DNA of 64,000 bases from Raphanus sativus (lineage: Eukaryota; Streptophyta; Magnoliopsida; Brassicales; Brassicaceae). The notes under the pieces were generated by a model, which worked only from the letters and a program-made list of their open reading frames with translations, was not told the origin of the DNA and searched no databases. The translations under genes and the position numbers were made by a program. The stretch is from the NCBI RefSeq assembly GCF_000801105.2, contig NW_026615370.1, positions 21,787-85,786 on the forward strand, given 5' to 3'. How positions within the stretch are numbered: position 1 is the first letter of the stretch; each line of letters opens with the position of its first letter. Below are positions 43,040 through 52,741 of this stretch, one piece after another.

Positions 43040-44881
43040 TCTAGTGCTCCTCATGCTCTTACAACTAATATGAATGCATCTAGTAGCATCAAACCTGTGA
43101 TAATAGACTCTGGCGCCTCTCATCATATGATTAGTAATGCTGAGTTAATTGAGAACATTAAACCTGTTTTAGGACATGTTAAAATTGCTAATGGTGATAG
43201 AATTCCCATTCAGGGTGAAGGAACCATTAAATTGTTTGATAGAGATACCAAAGCTTTTTATATGCCATCTTTTGCATCAAATTTGCTTTCTGTCAAAAGA
43301 GTTGCTACTGATTTACATTGCAATGTAATATTCAGTCCTAATGAGGTTATGTTTCAGGATATTGAGACTCTTAAGTTGATTGGCAAAGGTGTTACAAAGG
43401 AGGACTTGTACCTACTTGAAGACATCAAGACCAGTTCAAATTTATCTGCTTTTAGTTCAATTCCTGTCTTAGATAATGATGTATTGTGGCATGCTAGATT
43501 AGGTCATCCTCATTCTCGTGCCTTGAACATTTTATTACCTAATGTTGTGTTTAAAAATGATGGCTGTGAAGCTTGTATCCTTGGTAAACACTGCAAAACT
43601 GTCTTCCCAAAATCGTCTACTATCTATGAAAATTGCTTTGATCTCATACATTCTGATGTCTGGACTGCACCATGCATATCTAGAGAGAATCATAAGTACT
43701 TTGTCACATTTATTGATCAAAAATCCAAATATACTTGGCTGACTATGATTCAAACTAAAGATAGAGTGCTTGATGCTTTTATTAATTTCCAGAACTACAT
43801 AACTAATCATTTCAATGTTAAGATCAAAGTATTCAGATCAGATAATGGGGGAGAATATACAAGCAAAGCATTCAAAAGCCATCTAGCTAAACATGGGATC
43901 ATACACCAAACTAGCTGCCCATACACCCCACAGCAAAATGGAGTTGCTGAGAGGAAGAACAGGCACCTAATGGAGGTGGCGAGATCCATGATGTTCTATA
44001 CCAACATGCCTAAACGATTTTGGAGTGATGCTGTGATGACTGCATGCTATCTCATCAATCGGACGCCTACAAGAGTGCTTGAGGACTCCACACCATATGA
44101 GGTATTGAACAAAAGAAAACCATCCATTGATTACTTACGGGTCTTTGGGTGTTTGTGTTTTGTATTAAGGCCAGGTGAGCACAGAAACAAGCTAGAGGCA
44201 AGAAGTATCAAGGCAGTGTTCATTGGCTATTCAAATACACAAAAGGGGTACAAGTGCTATGTACCAGAGACTAGGAGAGTCATGGTGTCCAGGGATGTGA
44301 AGTTTGTTGAATCAAGAGGCTACTTTGAGGAGAAAGATTGGGAGAATCTCAAAGATTTATCTCAAGAAGCCTCAGATAGAGCACTGAACCTGAAGCATAT
44401 TATGGAGAGTCTTGGCATCAACATGGGTCAGGGATCAGCACCAGTGATTCTTGAGGGTGAGCAAGTTCTTCATCCTAATCCTGAAGGGGGGAATCAAGAG
44501 GATTCTCACACTGGTCAAGAGGGATCAGATGAAACAAGAGAGGTTCAAGAGGGAACACACACTGATCAAACGCAAGAGGTTCATGATCAGGATGAAAACA
44601 ATCAAGGTGTGCCATCAGTACAAGAGCAAGAGGCTGTACCTGATGAAGTTGAAAGGATAGAAGAAGTCCAGCCGCTTAGGAGAAGCACAAGGGTCAGGAA
44701 TCCACCATCAAACTGGAGCAACACAAGGGTATATTTCAACAGCCAAGCAGTTGCTCATCCAACTCAAGCAACATGCTCCCTAGCTCAATACCCTAAGGAT
44801 CATCAAGTGTTTATTACCAACCTTGATGAGGCTTACATACCAAGGACATATGAGGGATTGCTTCATGGCTTCCAAGCTTGA
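43040..44881 (+). pseudogene. C4 protease-integrase, second part, truncated before RT
   Basis: It resumes at TCTAGTGCTCC (SSAPHALTTN). Protease DSGASHHMIS near 43108; integrase GHPHSRA near 43505, HSDVWTAPC, SDNGGEYTS near 43841, QQNGVAERKNRHLMEVAR; acidic/Gln-rich linker; LRRSTRVRNPPSNW; then YIPRTYEG. At this point an intact copia would continue with the RT (EEAM...). Here the frame jumps to GLLHGFQA and a stop at 44879-44881, from sequence normally found just before the polypurine tract. Around 1.5 kb of coding sequence is missing. Confidence 0.93.
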
Positions 44882-44903
44882 CTTGTTCCATATGGTCAAG
44901 CTT

Positions 44904-44912
44904 GAGGGGGAG
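44904..44912 (+). other. C4 polypurine tract
   Basis: GAGGGGGAG lies immediately before the 3' LTR TGTTGACATG. Confidence 0.88.
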
Positions 44913-45408
44913 TGTTGACATGAAGACATAAGGAGATAAACAAGATCAGATATATCAAGGATGAGCTTGGATGGCGATGCCTTGTTCTACAAGTATGTGC
45001 ATTGCCTCTCTCAGATTCAAATAATCCTAACCGCCACAAGGAAGCAAAGAGTGACTTGCCAAGGAAGGTTTAGGAGAAGAAGAATACCGTTGGAAGGTCA
45101 AGACAAAGGAGGGATGTCGGCAAGGAGTTGTTTAATATAAAGATCACATGTTCACTTTGCCTCATAGCCGTTCCTGAGCTGTCACTATCCAAGCTCAGTC
45201 TGCGCAGTCTGAGCTCCTTTGTTTATTAATTCTTCTTGTATGTCGATTTAGCTATTTATGTATGTGTGTGATGAACTAAATCAATCAAGGAAACAGTTTC
45301 CTCTTTCTTTACTTCTCTCTCGCGAACTCCTCTCTCTCTTTCTCTTGAATTCTCACAATGGTTATCATAATCTCCTCTTAATCTCTCCTTAATCTTTACA
45401 TTCTCTCA
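44913..45408 (+). repeat. C4 3' LTR
   Basis: 496 bp, apparently identical to 36021-36516. Followed by CAAGA. Confidence 0.95.
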
Positions 45409-46476
45409 CAAGAGGATCATGACTCGCTTGTTAGTGCACTCATTAGCATAGTGACCACGCCCTTGACATTTGAAACACTTGACATCCCTGGCTCGTGAAG
45501 AAGTAGCTTCAGTTTTCCCTTTGTCTTTGCTGATAGTACTGCCTGGCTTGGTATCTTCTTTTGGCTGAAACTTATTATCCTTATGATACGCTGGTTTCTC
45601 ATCTTTAGCCTGCTGATACTTGCTGGTACCATAGCTCCCTCGTGACTGATGCTTTCTCTTAACTTGCTGCTCCACCAGAATTGCTTTGTGTAGCATTTCT
45701 TCCATCTCAACATAGTGTTGCATCTCCACATTGTCTTGTATCTCACGGTTAAGTCCTCCAAGGAACCGAGCCATAGTTGCCTCTCTATCCTCTGATATGC
45801 AAGCTCTCAACATCAACAACTCCATCTCTTGGAAGTATTCTTCTACAGATCGTGATCCTTGTGTGAGCTTTCTTAGTCTTTGATGGAGATCACGATGGTA
45901 ATGGTTTGGTACAAACCTCCTGCGCATCACAGCTTTCATCTCAGCCCAAGTCTCAATAGGAAACTCACCATTGCGCCTCTTGGTCGTAACCAACTGATCC
46001 CACCAGCTCAAGGCATAATCATAAAATTCAGTAGCAGCCACTTGAATCTTCTTAAGCTCAGTGTAATGTTGACAGTTGAAAACTAGCTCAATCTTCTTCT
46101 CCCACTCAAGATAAGCATCTGGATCAGCCTTGCCATGGAAAGGGGGGATTTTTAGCTTCAACCCAGCTAGTTCATTGCGTGGACGATGCTCACGCCTGTG
46201 CCTTCGGTTGCTACGGCTGCTGTGTCTAGAGTCTGAGCTGTGCCGTTCTCTTTCATAGTAGTTGTCAGTCTCTTCTGAACCATCATGCTCTCTTCTAGCC
46301 GGTTCTCGTCGGTTCTGCCTTGGTTCACGTCTAGGTTCTGAAGACTGAGCATCAAGCTCTTCGCGGAAGGTACCCAATCTTGTTTCCATCATAGTGTGCA
46401 TACGGCGAGTTAAAGCTTCAAGCAAGGCTTTATGCTCTAGACTAACACCTGCATCATCTTCTTCATCTCCAGCCAT
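45409..46476 (-). pseudogene. G-2 gag, split from the rest of pol by C4
   Basis: ATG at 46476 ([10 protein letters not shown]). Gag core [50 protein letters not shown]; zinc knuckle [14 protein letters not shown] near 45435-45477. It ends RVMILL at the C4 junction and continues at 36020 with DNGEYESQ. Essentially identical to G-1 gag (one change noticed near 46217). Confidence 0.93.
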
Positions 46477-46917
46477 AGTACCTGAGATAAACAAAAGAAA
46501 GTAACCAGTAAGTAGTTCAAGAAACAAAACAAAACAAAATAGATTCAAATAAGGAAACAACAAGTGATGATAGAAACTTGAACAACACGGATCAGGTTTG
46601 ATTTTTAACACTCTTTCTACACTTACACCAATAGATCAAGTTCAGCAAAGGATGATATGAATCAACAATCACAGATCTATGGGTATAAGAACAAATCGAT
46701 TCAAGCAAACACAAACAACTTATAGATCTAGGAGTTTCAAAACCGTAATCAACAAGAATATGAATGGACTTTTTAGAAAACCTTGTCGAAACACTTAGAT
46801 CTATCAGTTCTGAGACAAACATACACAGATCTAGCAATAGTGATGAAATAGATGAACAGATCTATAAGAAAATCGAACAAACAACACTTCCCTAGCCAGA
46901 GTTGCTCTGATACCACT
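46477..46917 (-). other. G-2 leader and primer-binding site
   Basis: PBS GCTCTGATACCA at 46904-46915. Same sequence as the G-1 leader, with AGATCT repeats. No gene. Confidence 0.85.
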
Positions 46918-47054
46918 TGATACACTCCTAGGATGCTTCTCTGGTTATATGGGGGATAGATCCTTGCAAGGACGAATCAGTGACTCAAGTTCTTCAAGGG
47001 TTGTGGATCGAATGGTGACACAAGAGATGTGAAAGTACTCTTGATACTCCTAGA
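46918..47054 (-). repeat. G-2 5' LTR, piece before N2
   Basis: First 137 bp (plus orientation) of the LTR, up to the CTAGA target of N2. With 55234-55895 it makes 799 bp, the normal G- length. Confidence 0.94.
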
Positions 47055-48375
47055 TGATGAGGCCATCAAACCAGTAGCTGAACCAGAGGTCAACCCAACA
47101 CCCTGCTCAACTAACCATGGCGCCAACCAGTACATATGTGCACTAAAATTGCCATATCTCATCAACCAGGAGGAAGTTTGTCACGAAACCAATTTTCTTG
47201 GATTCTACACTCAACAAGAGTACGCGGCGAATTGGTTTCATATCAAAAGGATTAATGGTTTGGAAGTTATGCTATTTTCAAGTCAAAGGAGGCCCGACTT
47301 GCCTTATTTAGAAGATCAGGAGCATATAATATCTCAAACTCAATGCTGGCGTCCAGGAGACTTTGTGCTACTTCTAGAAGCACTCCACAACCCATTAAGA
47401 AGCACCAGCACACACTGGATCAGGCGGATCCTTGAAGAAACCACTCAAACCAAACCGGAGCTAAATATGGAAACTTGGACAATTATTTGGTTTGATCAAT
47501 ACCAAACCAAGATATGGAGACCAGGAGACATTCTACACAAACCAGAGAAGACTGAAGACATTATTGGAGCATTCAAAACGCAGAGTATCAAGTGGGGTAT
47601 CAGATGGAACAACTTACCTTATTTGGATTTATGCACATCTTTGGTCAACAAGCTCCAACAGCTCTTTTCTTATTTCCTTGGAGTCATGGAGGCTTACTGG
47701 ACGAATCTGGACACTCCTAAGACTCATCATTACATGCCTAAACTATCAAGATTCAAGACACTCAGCAAGTTCCCCTCTTTTAGCCAAATCCCTCCATCAT
47801 CTCTAACGGCTAGTTTTGATATCTTCTTGCTTTGCTTTGTTTTGTTTCCTTTTATTTTATTTACTCATGAGCATTATATAAGCTATGTTTAGTTCTACAT
47901 TGTAAAGACACCCACGAATTATATGAAAAGTATTTGTTTTCTTTTGCCTTTGCAAAGAAACCCTTATCAAGTCTTGATTGTGTGTGAGAAGCAGCAGCCA
48001 AGCAATTGTCTTATCAAACTCCATTCCATAGAGTTTGTGGCGACTTTCGATCCATCAGATTGAGGGATTCAGTCTACTCTCTATCCATCTCCATCTCTTT
48101 GTTCTTGCTGAGTTGTTTATTCGAACAAGCAGCTTGAATCCATAGTCCATCATCACGCCATCATTCATCCACTGAGATAGCAAGTTGGTTAGACGACCAT
48201 TTGTTGTTTCCCATCCTCCATTGGTGTTTTACAAGTCTCAATACAACCGGATCTAATCATCTCATCATCATCTTCATCAAAGCCTTCCATCTCAATCCAT
48301 CTCACATCAAGCCGGTCCATTGATTCTTCTATCTATCCAGCCAGCTTGAGAAGGTCCCTCTTGGTGCCTGTATCA
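47055..48375 (+). repeat. N2 5' LTR
   Basis: 1321 bp, TGATGAGGCC to GCCTGTATCA. It is open for about 279 codons from its left edge, the copy of the coding region used in the 3' LTR. TATA box TATATA at 47875-47880. PBS TGGTATCAGAGC starts at 48379. Confidence 0.94.
47875..47880 (+). promoter_or_regulatory. N2 LTR TATA box
   Basis: TATATA in GCATTATATAAG, right at the end of the LTR open frame and ~500 bp before the LTR end. Confidence 0.45.
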
Positions 48376-49157
48376 TTTTGGTATCAGAGCTAAAAGCTCC
48401 TATCAGGTTATCTCTTTCCTTTTCATAGATTGTTTCATTTCCTTTAAAAAAAAAGTTTTGTTTTATTTCTGTTCTTGTTATTTGATTTCCAGAAAAATTT
48501 AAAACCATAAAAAAAGTGTTTCTAGTCTTGCTTCTGTTTATTTGATTCTCATAAAAGAAAAATCCAAAAAAAAAGAGTTTGATACTTGTTCATTTCTGTT
48601 TGTTGCATTTTTATCGGTTTTGTGTTCTTGTTCATTTAAATTGAAAAACCAAAAAGAGTTTGAAGTAGGTGACGATTTCAAGTTGTTTAATCTAAGAAAA
48701 GTTCAAAAAAAAATTGTGTTTCTTGTTTGCATTCATTCCCCAGCTCCTCTTACCATTTTTAGATTGATTGCATTCCCATTTTTCATTAAAAGGTTTAAAA
48801 AGAAAAAGAAAAAGAATTTCATTTGCATTCATATTGCCATATTTGTTTCACTGCATTTGAATTATTTTCTTGCATAATTCCATTCATTTCGTGCATCATT
48901 GTTTTAAAAAAAAAAAATTTCAAAAAGAATTTCTTTCATTTAGATATCCATATCATTAAAAAAAAAATCATATCATATCATTTCAGTACTTGCATTTTAT
49001 ATCATAGCTACTTGTTGCATATCATATAGTTTTTATTATTTCATTGTTCTGATTTATTGCATAGCATATAGTTTCATTTCTGTTCTGAATTATTTCATCC
49101 AACCATTTCCCTTTTAATATACTTGATCTTTGAGAAAGGATATTTTCAGGAAAATTA
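48376..49157 (+). other. N2 leader: AT-rich, with poly-A and poly-T runs
   Basis: About 780 bp between PBS and gag. T-rich with repeated short A-runs (for example near 48445, 48566, 48705, 48905, 48957), and TTTCATT/CATATCAT repeats. No gene is seen; the short open frames are low-complexity. Confidence 0.8.
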
Positions 49158-50158
49158 ATGGAGCCAGACCAGATCATCTTGAATCAGCTTATGAAAGCAG
49201 TACAGACCATGGGAGATCGGATGGCCCAGCTGGAGAAGTCTGGTCTTGCACGACCAGAAGGAAGACATAGAGTTGGAGAGACACCAAGAGCTGGATATGT
49301 GGAACCAAAGCCACCAGACCCTTCACTGATCATTCCACATCAAACTTCTAAAACTCAAAGCCATATTGTTCATTCTTATTCTGATTATGGATCTGCTAAG
49401 AAATCTAAACTTTATACATTTTCAGGAAGAAGAAGCTACCTAGAGTGGGAGAGAAACTTGGATGAGTGGTTCTACTACAACAACATCCTGAAGAAAGAGA
49501 GGTTAGCTTTTGCTATTGACCAGCTCAGAGATGTTGCTTTCAAATGGTGGATAAAAGAACAAGATGAAAGATGGTTGTACAAGGAGCCAACTATCACCAC
49601 TTGGAGAGATCTTAAGGAAGCCATGAGAGACGAGTTTGCACCAGAGTTTACCAATTCTCAAATCAGGGAACAATACCCTAGAAGGTATCCAAACCGTGGC
49701 TCACAAGAGGCAACAAGAGTAGTACCACAAGAAGGTCAAAGAGACATGCTTCCACAAGTAATCTCTCAGCCAAAACAGAGACATCAATCTACTTATTGTT
49801 CAAGCCAAAAGAATGGCGTGCCAATGACCATGGAGAAGAAGAAATTTCTCAGCCAAAGCACATTGTGCAAAATAGATAGAAAACCAGATCAAGCAAGTGT
49901 TCAAACAAAGGCTAAGGTAAGTCCTACACTTGATCAATTGGTTTATAATTCATCTACCACTGTTATGATGCACTTGTCTTTGTCAAAAGGTGTTGTAACA
50001 GGACTTGAGGAGTCCATGAAAGAAGAGACAACATGCGCAATCCATGTTATAAACCAGATGAGAGTTCAAGACACAATGCAGCCTAAGATGCTTAAAGAAG
50101 CAAAACCAGTGATGAAAATATCCTACCAAGGTAAGTGTCTAACACCACCTTTAGATAC
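49158..50158 (+). pseudogene. N2 gag-like protein, N-terminal part
   Basis: ATG at 49158 (MEPDQIILNQLMKAVQTMGD), a predicted helix, then the gag core KLYTFSGRRSYLEWERNLDE, FKWWIKEQDE, WRDLKEAMRDEFAPEFT, homologous in layout to the G gag. After about residue 190 it becomes Gln/Lys-rich and contains a first repeat module (SPTLDQLVYN...MMHLSLSKGV near 49920-50000). It is interrupted by N1b at 50159 (GATAC at 50154-50158); the frame is resumed unbroken at 52742. No zinc knuckle is seen. Confidence 0.85.
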
Positions 50159-50791
50159 TGGTGCGACCTGGAGCAGCTTCAAATTCATGTCCTGGAAGCT
50201 AATGCATGTTCTAGAAAGGCAAAGAGCCATATCACAGCCTAATGGATTCACTAGAGAGCTTATTGGCCCTATTCATGAAGTATTGGCCCAAGAGGATAAG
50301 GCACGTCCAAGATGGTTTATTTTAAGTTTATTTATGATTTTATTAAGTGTAAACCAATTAGGATTAAGTTTGGTGATTTATAAACCAATTAGCAATAGGA
50401 TTAGGATATGGTTTTCACTAAACCGATTTGGTTTTGGTTTAGGGTTTTCTTTAGCTTAGGATTTCGTTTTCTTCTCTATTATTTATGTAGCCACGAGCCT
50501 CCATGTAAACATTAACCATTGATTGAATAAACTGAAGCTTTGTTGGCTCAACAACTGTCTCCTTGGAGACTTTCTTATCATTGTTCTTAGTGAACAACTT
50601 TTATCACAATAAGAAGAGTGATCTTCTGTGATTCATCCAGACACCAAGCAGGGTGAACCTGTGTCTCAGGAGTAGCAAAACATCTTTAGAGCAGCTCATA
50701 GTTCTAAGGAGAAGACCACCTCCATCACTTTCATCCACCCACGCCCCCTTCAAGTGATCCAGGGAGAGACAGCCATTCCAGGGCCGTACCA
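50159..50791 (+). repeat. N1b 5' LTR, internally deleted
   Basis: 633 bp, TGGTGCGACC to GGGCCGTACCA. It aligns to the 1017-bp N1a LTR at both ends but jumps at GCCCAAGAGGATAAGGCACG. PBS TGGTATCAGAGCC at 50794-50806. Confidence 0.9.
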
Positions 50792-50871
50792 AGTGGTATC
50801 AGAGCCACTTGAAGGTTAGGGTTTGAATTTTCACCTAGGAGCACGAAATCTATCATATCCAGCAGTCTCCT

Positions 50872-52446
50872 ATGTCTTATTTTGAAAGCAAAAGAAGTCA
50901 TGAAGAGAAGGCTGAGCGCAAAGCAACAAGGGAGTTGCAAAGAAGAAGAAAACAGATCCAGATTCCACTCTTCAATGGGGACTTTGATCCAGATACATAC
51001 CTAGATTGGGAAAAGGAGATGGATTTAATTATCAAGTGTCAGGGGTACACCGCAGAGAAGCAGGCTCAATTAGCATCTACTGGTTTATGTGGCTATGCAC
51101 TTGATTGGTGGTATCAGACAGCCAATACTAGGAGACAATATGGAGAGCAACAGATTTCTTCTTGGTATGAGATGAAGGCTGTCATGAAGAAGAGGTTTGT
51201 AGCCAAGAGGTATGGGCAAACTGACTTTGAAAGAATGCAATTCCAAGCTAGGGAAGCTAAAGGATGTGTTAGGAAATCCAAAGATGAGCCAAAGTCCTAC
51301 TGTGGTCATGAGGAACAAAGAAAGTTGCAGCTACATAATGCATATCTTGATGAATTGCAAAGCCCACAGTTCAAGGAACACCTCATGAAGATCATAGATA
51401 AATCACTCACTTCTGTGATTAAAAACACACATCAGAGGTCAGTCCCACGTCCAGCATCAAGAGCTGATGAGCTAGGTTGCTACCAGAATGAACCAGCAGA
51501 GAAGAAAGAAGAAACTGCAGCAAAACAGGGTGAGAGAGAACAATATTTTGAATCAGAACCAACCACTCTTTGTGAAGCAGACAACTTGGAAAACACTCTG
51601 AGAGAGGAGAAGAGATTATCAGCTAGGTGTAGTCACGTGCCTGATCAGACAAATAGAGAAGAGGGAGTGCTTGAAGAGTCATCTACAGCCCCTGATTTGG
51701 AACTTGTTTTGGTTGATCAAGGAGAAAGTATTAAAACTTTAACTTGTGATTTACTGACCAGATCAATGGTATATTTTCAGTTCAGCTTTGTTGACCATCA
51801 GAGGGTTCCCAAGGGGTTGCAACAGATTGTTTTTGAACCAGGAGGAAACTTGTGTTTACATCAAAGCATCAACAACAATCTGATCCAAAAAGCAGCAGCA
51901 GTGAAGCTTGATTTGGAAGGGTTATTGCATGAGCAGGAAGAACCAACGTCAGTGTCTGGTTTCTCTAAGGTTATATCACTTGCCAAGAAGTCTAGGATCA
52001 AAGCTTTTTCTGGGTATCAGTGGAGAGAAGCTCAATCAGAAGCTGTGAGATCTGAGTTAAACAAGGAGCAGAAATTGCTTGCTCTATGTGTTGCTTGTAA
52101 GAAGCACTGTCCAGTGAAGCATCTAGAACGTGTGAAGGCTTTACAAAGCTTTGTATTTGAGCCTGGAGGGGAGATAAACGTGCACAAAAGCATAATAAAC
52201 ACCCTGGTCCAAGAAGAAACAAAGCACCTGAGATTGGACTGTACATTCATCTTTAAAGAACAAGATTTGAGGACAAATCTTTTTAAAGGAGGAGGTTTCT
52301 TGCTTGGGCTCGATCCATCTTGTTCCAGGTCCGACCAAGCTGCTCCTTATGCTCATTTGGATGATAAAGTTCCTCATCATGTTCCCTTTCCAGCTCTTGT
52401 TCTTCATCTTCCATTTCCAACTCATTTCTCGTCCATGTCGGTTTGA
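50872..52446 (+). CDS. N1b gag-like protein with FEPGG modules
   Basis: ATG at 50872 (MSYFESKRSHEEKAERKATR). Gag core PLFNGDFDPDTYLDWEKEMD, GYALDWWYQTANTRRQYGEQ, EMKAVMKKRFVAKRYGQTDF; charged linker; two modules QQIVFEPGGNLCLHQSINNN near 51816 and QSFVFEPGGEINVHKSIINT near 52141; end EQDLRTNLFKGGG at 52252-52295, the translated polypurine tract. Downstream the frame runs into the inverted LTR and stops at 52446; that tail is a by-product of the rearrangement. No enzymes are encoded. Same family as N1a. Confidence 0.83.
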   Translation: MSYFESKRSHEEKAERKATRELQRRRKQIQIPLFNGDFDPDTYLDWEKEMDLIIKCQGYTAEKQAQLASTGLCGYALDWWYQTANTRRQYGEQQISSWYEMKAVMKKRFVAKRYGQTDFERMQFQAREAKGCVRKSKDEPKSYCGHEEQRKLQLHNAYLDELQSPQFKEHLMKIIDKSLTSVIKNTHQRSVPRPASRADELGCYQNEPAEKKEETAAKQGEREQYFESEPTTLCEADNLENTLREEKRLSARCSHVPDQTNREEGVLEESSTAPDLELVLVDQGESIKTLTCDLLTRSMVYFQFSFVDHQRVPKGLQQIVFEPGGNLCLHQSINNNLIQKAAAVKLDLEGLLHEQEEPTSVSGFSKVISLAKKSRIKAFSGYQWREAQSEAVRSELNKEQKLLALCVACKKHCPVKHLERVKALQSFVFEPGGEINVHKSIINTLVQEETKHLRLDCTFIFKEQDLRTNLFKGGGFLLGLDPSCSRSDQAAPYAHLDDKVPHHVPFPALVLHLPFPTHFSSMSV

Positions 52447-52741
52447 ACAGTGCATTTCTCGATCACACTGAATCACCCATTCCATTTCCTGTCCAACCAG
52501 CTTTCTTCCATCCATTTCCTGGTCAATCAGGTTGCATACTAGACGTCCATGTTGGTCCATAGTCATTCCTATCTTTATAAAGGCCTCAGCAAGGCCCATA
52601 GCCTTCTCTCGGTTCAATACCTCATTAATAAGGCCAATAAGCTGTCCAATGAGTCCATTAAGCTTTCCTATGACCCACTGCCTTTCAAGGACTTGCATTA
52701 GCTTCCAGGACATGAATTTGAAGCTGCTCCAGGTCGCACCA
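52298..52741 (-). repeat. N1b inverted LTR piece (about 444-1), outer right end
   Basis: Reverse complement of an N1 LTR from about position 444 to 1, ending GGTCGCACCA then GATAC. It begins two bases after GGAGGAGG. Closer to the N1a LTR than to the N1b 5' LTR over positions 60-400. Confidence 0.9.

Larger units (their letters stand above)
36021..45408 (+). mobile_element. C4: Ty1/copia element lacking RT-RNase H, split by N1a
   Basis: LTRs at 36021-36516 and 44913-45408 (496 bp each, no difference seen by eye) are flanked by CAAGA at 36016-36020 and 45409-45413. The interior codes gag, protease and integrase, then jumps from the integrase-RT linker straight to the sequence before the polypurine tract, so RT and RNase H are missing. 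It must have been copied by another element's RT if the deletion preceded insertion. Confidence 0.95.
50159..52741. mobile_element. N1b: second gag-only element with U3 termini at both ends
   Basis: One unit in the N2 frame with GATAC at 50154-50158 and 52742-52746. Order: LTR (50159-50791, with a ~384-bp internal deletion), PBS, gag-like interior, polypurine tract, then directly an inverted LTR piece (52298-52741). No forward 3' LTR exists. The left and right outer ends are both the LTR 5' terminus (TGGTGCGACC and its inverse). The two LTR sequences differ a lot outside the first ~60 bp, so they come from different N1 sublineages. Confidence 0.88.

Noticed and set aside
48542..49029. Small open frames in the N2 leader
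   Set aside because: Composed of Lys/Phe/His low-complexity from A- and T-runs; no counterpart or motif.
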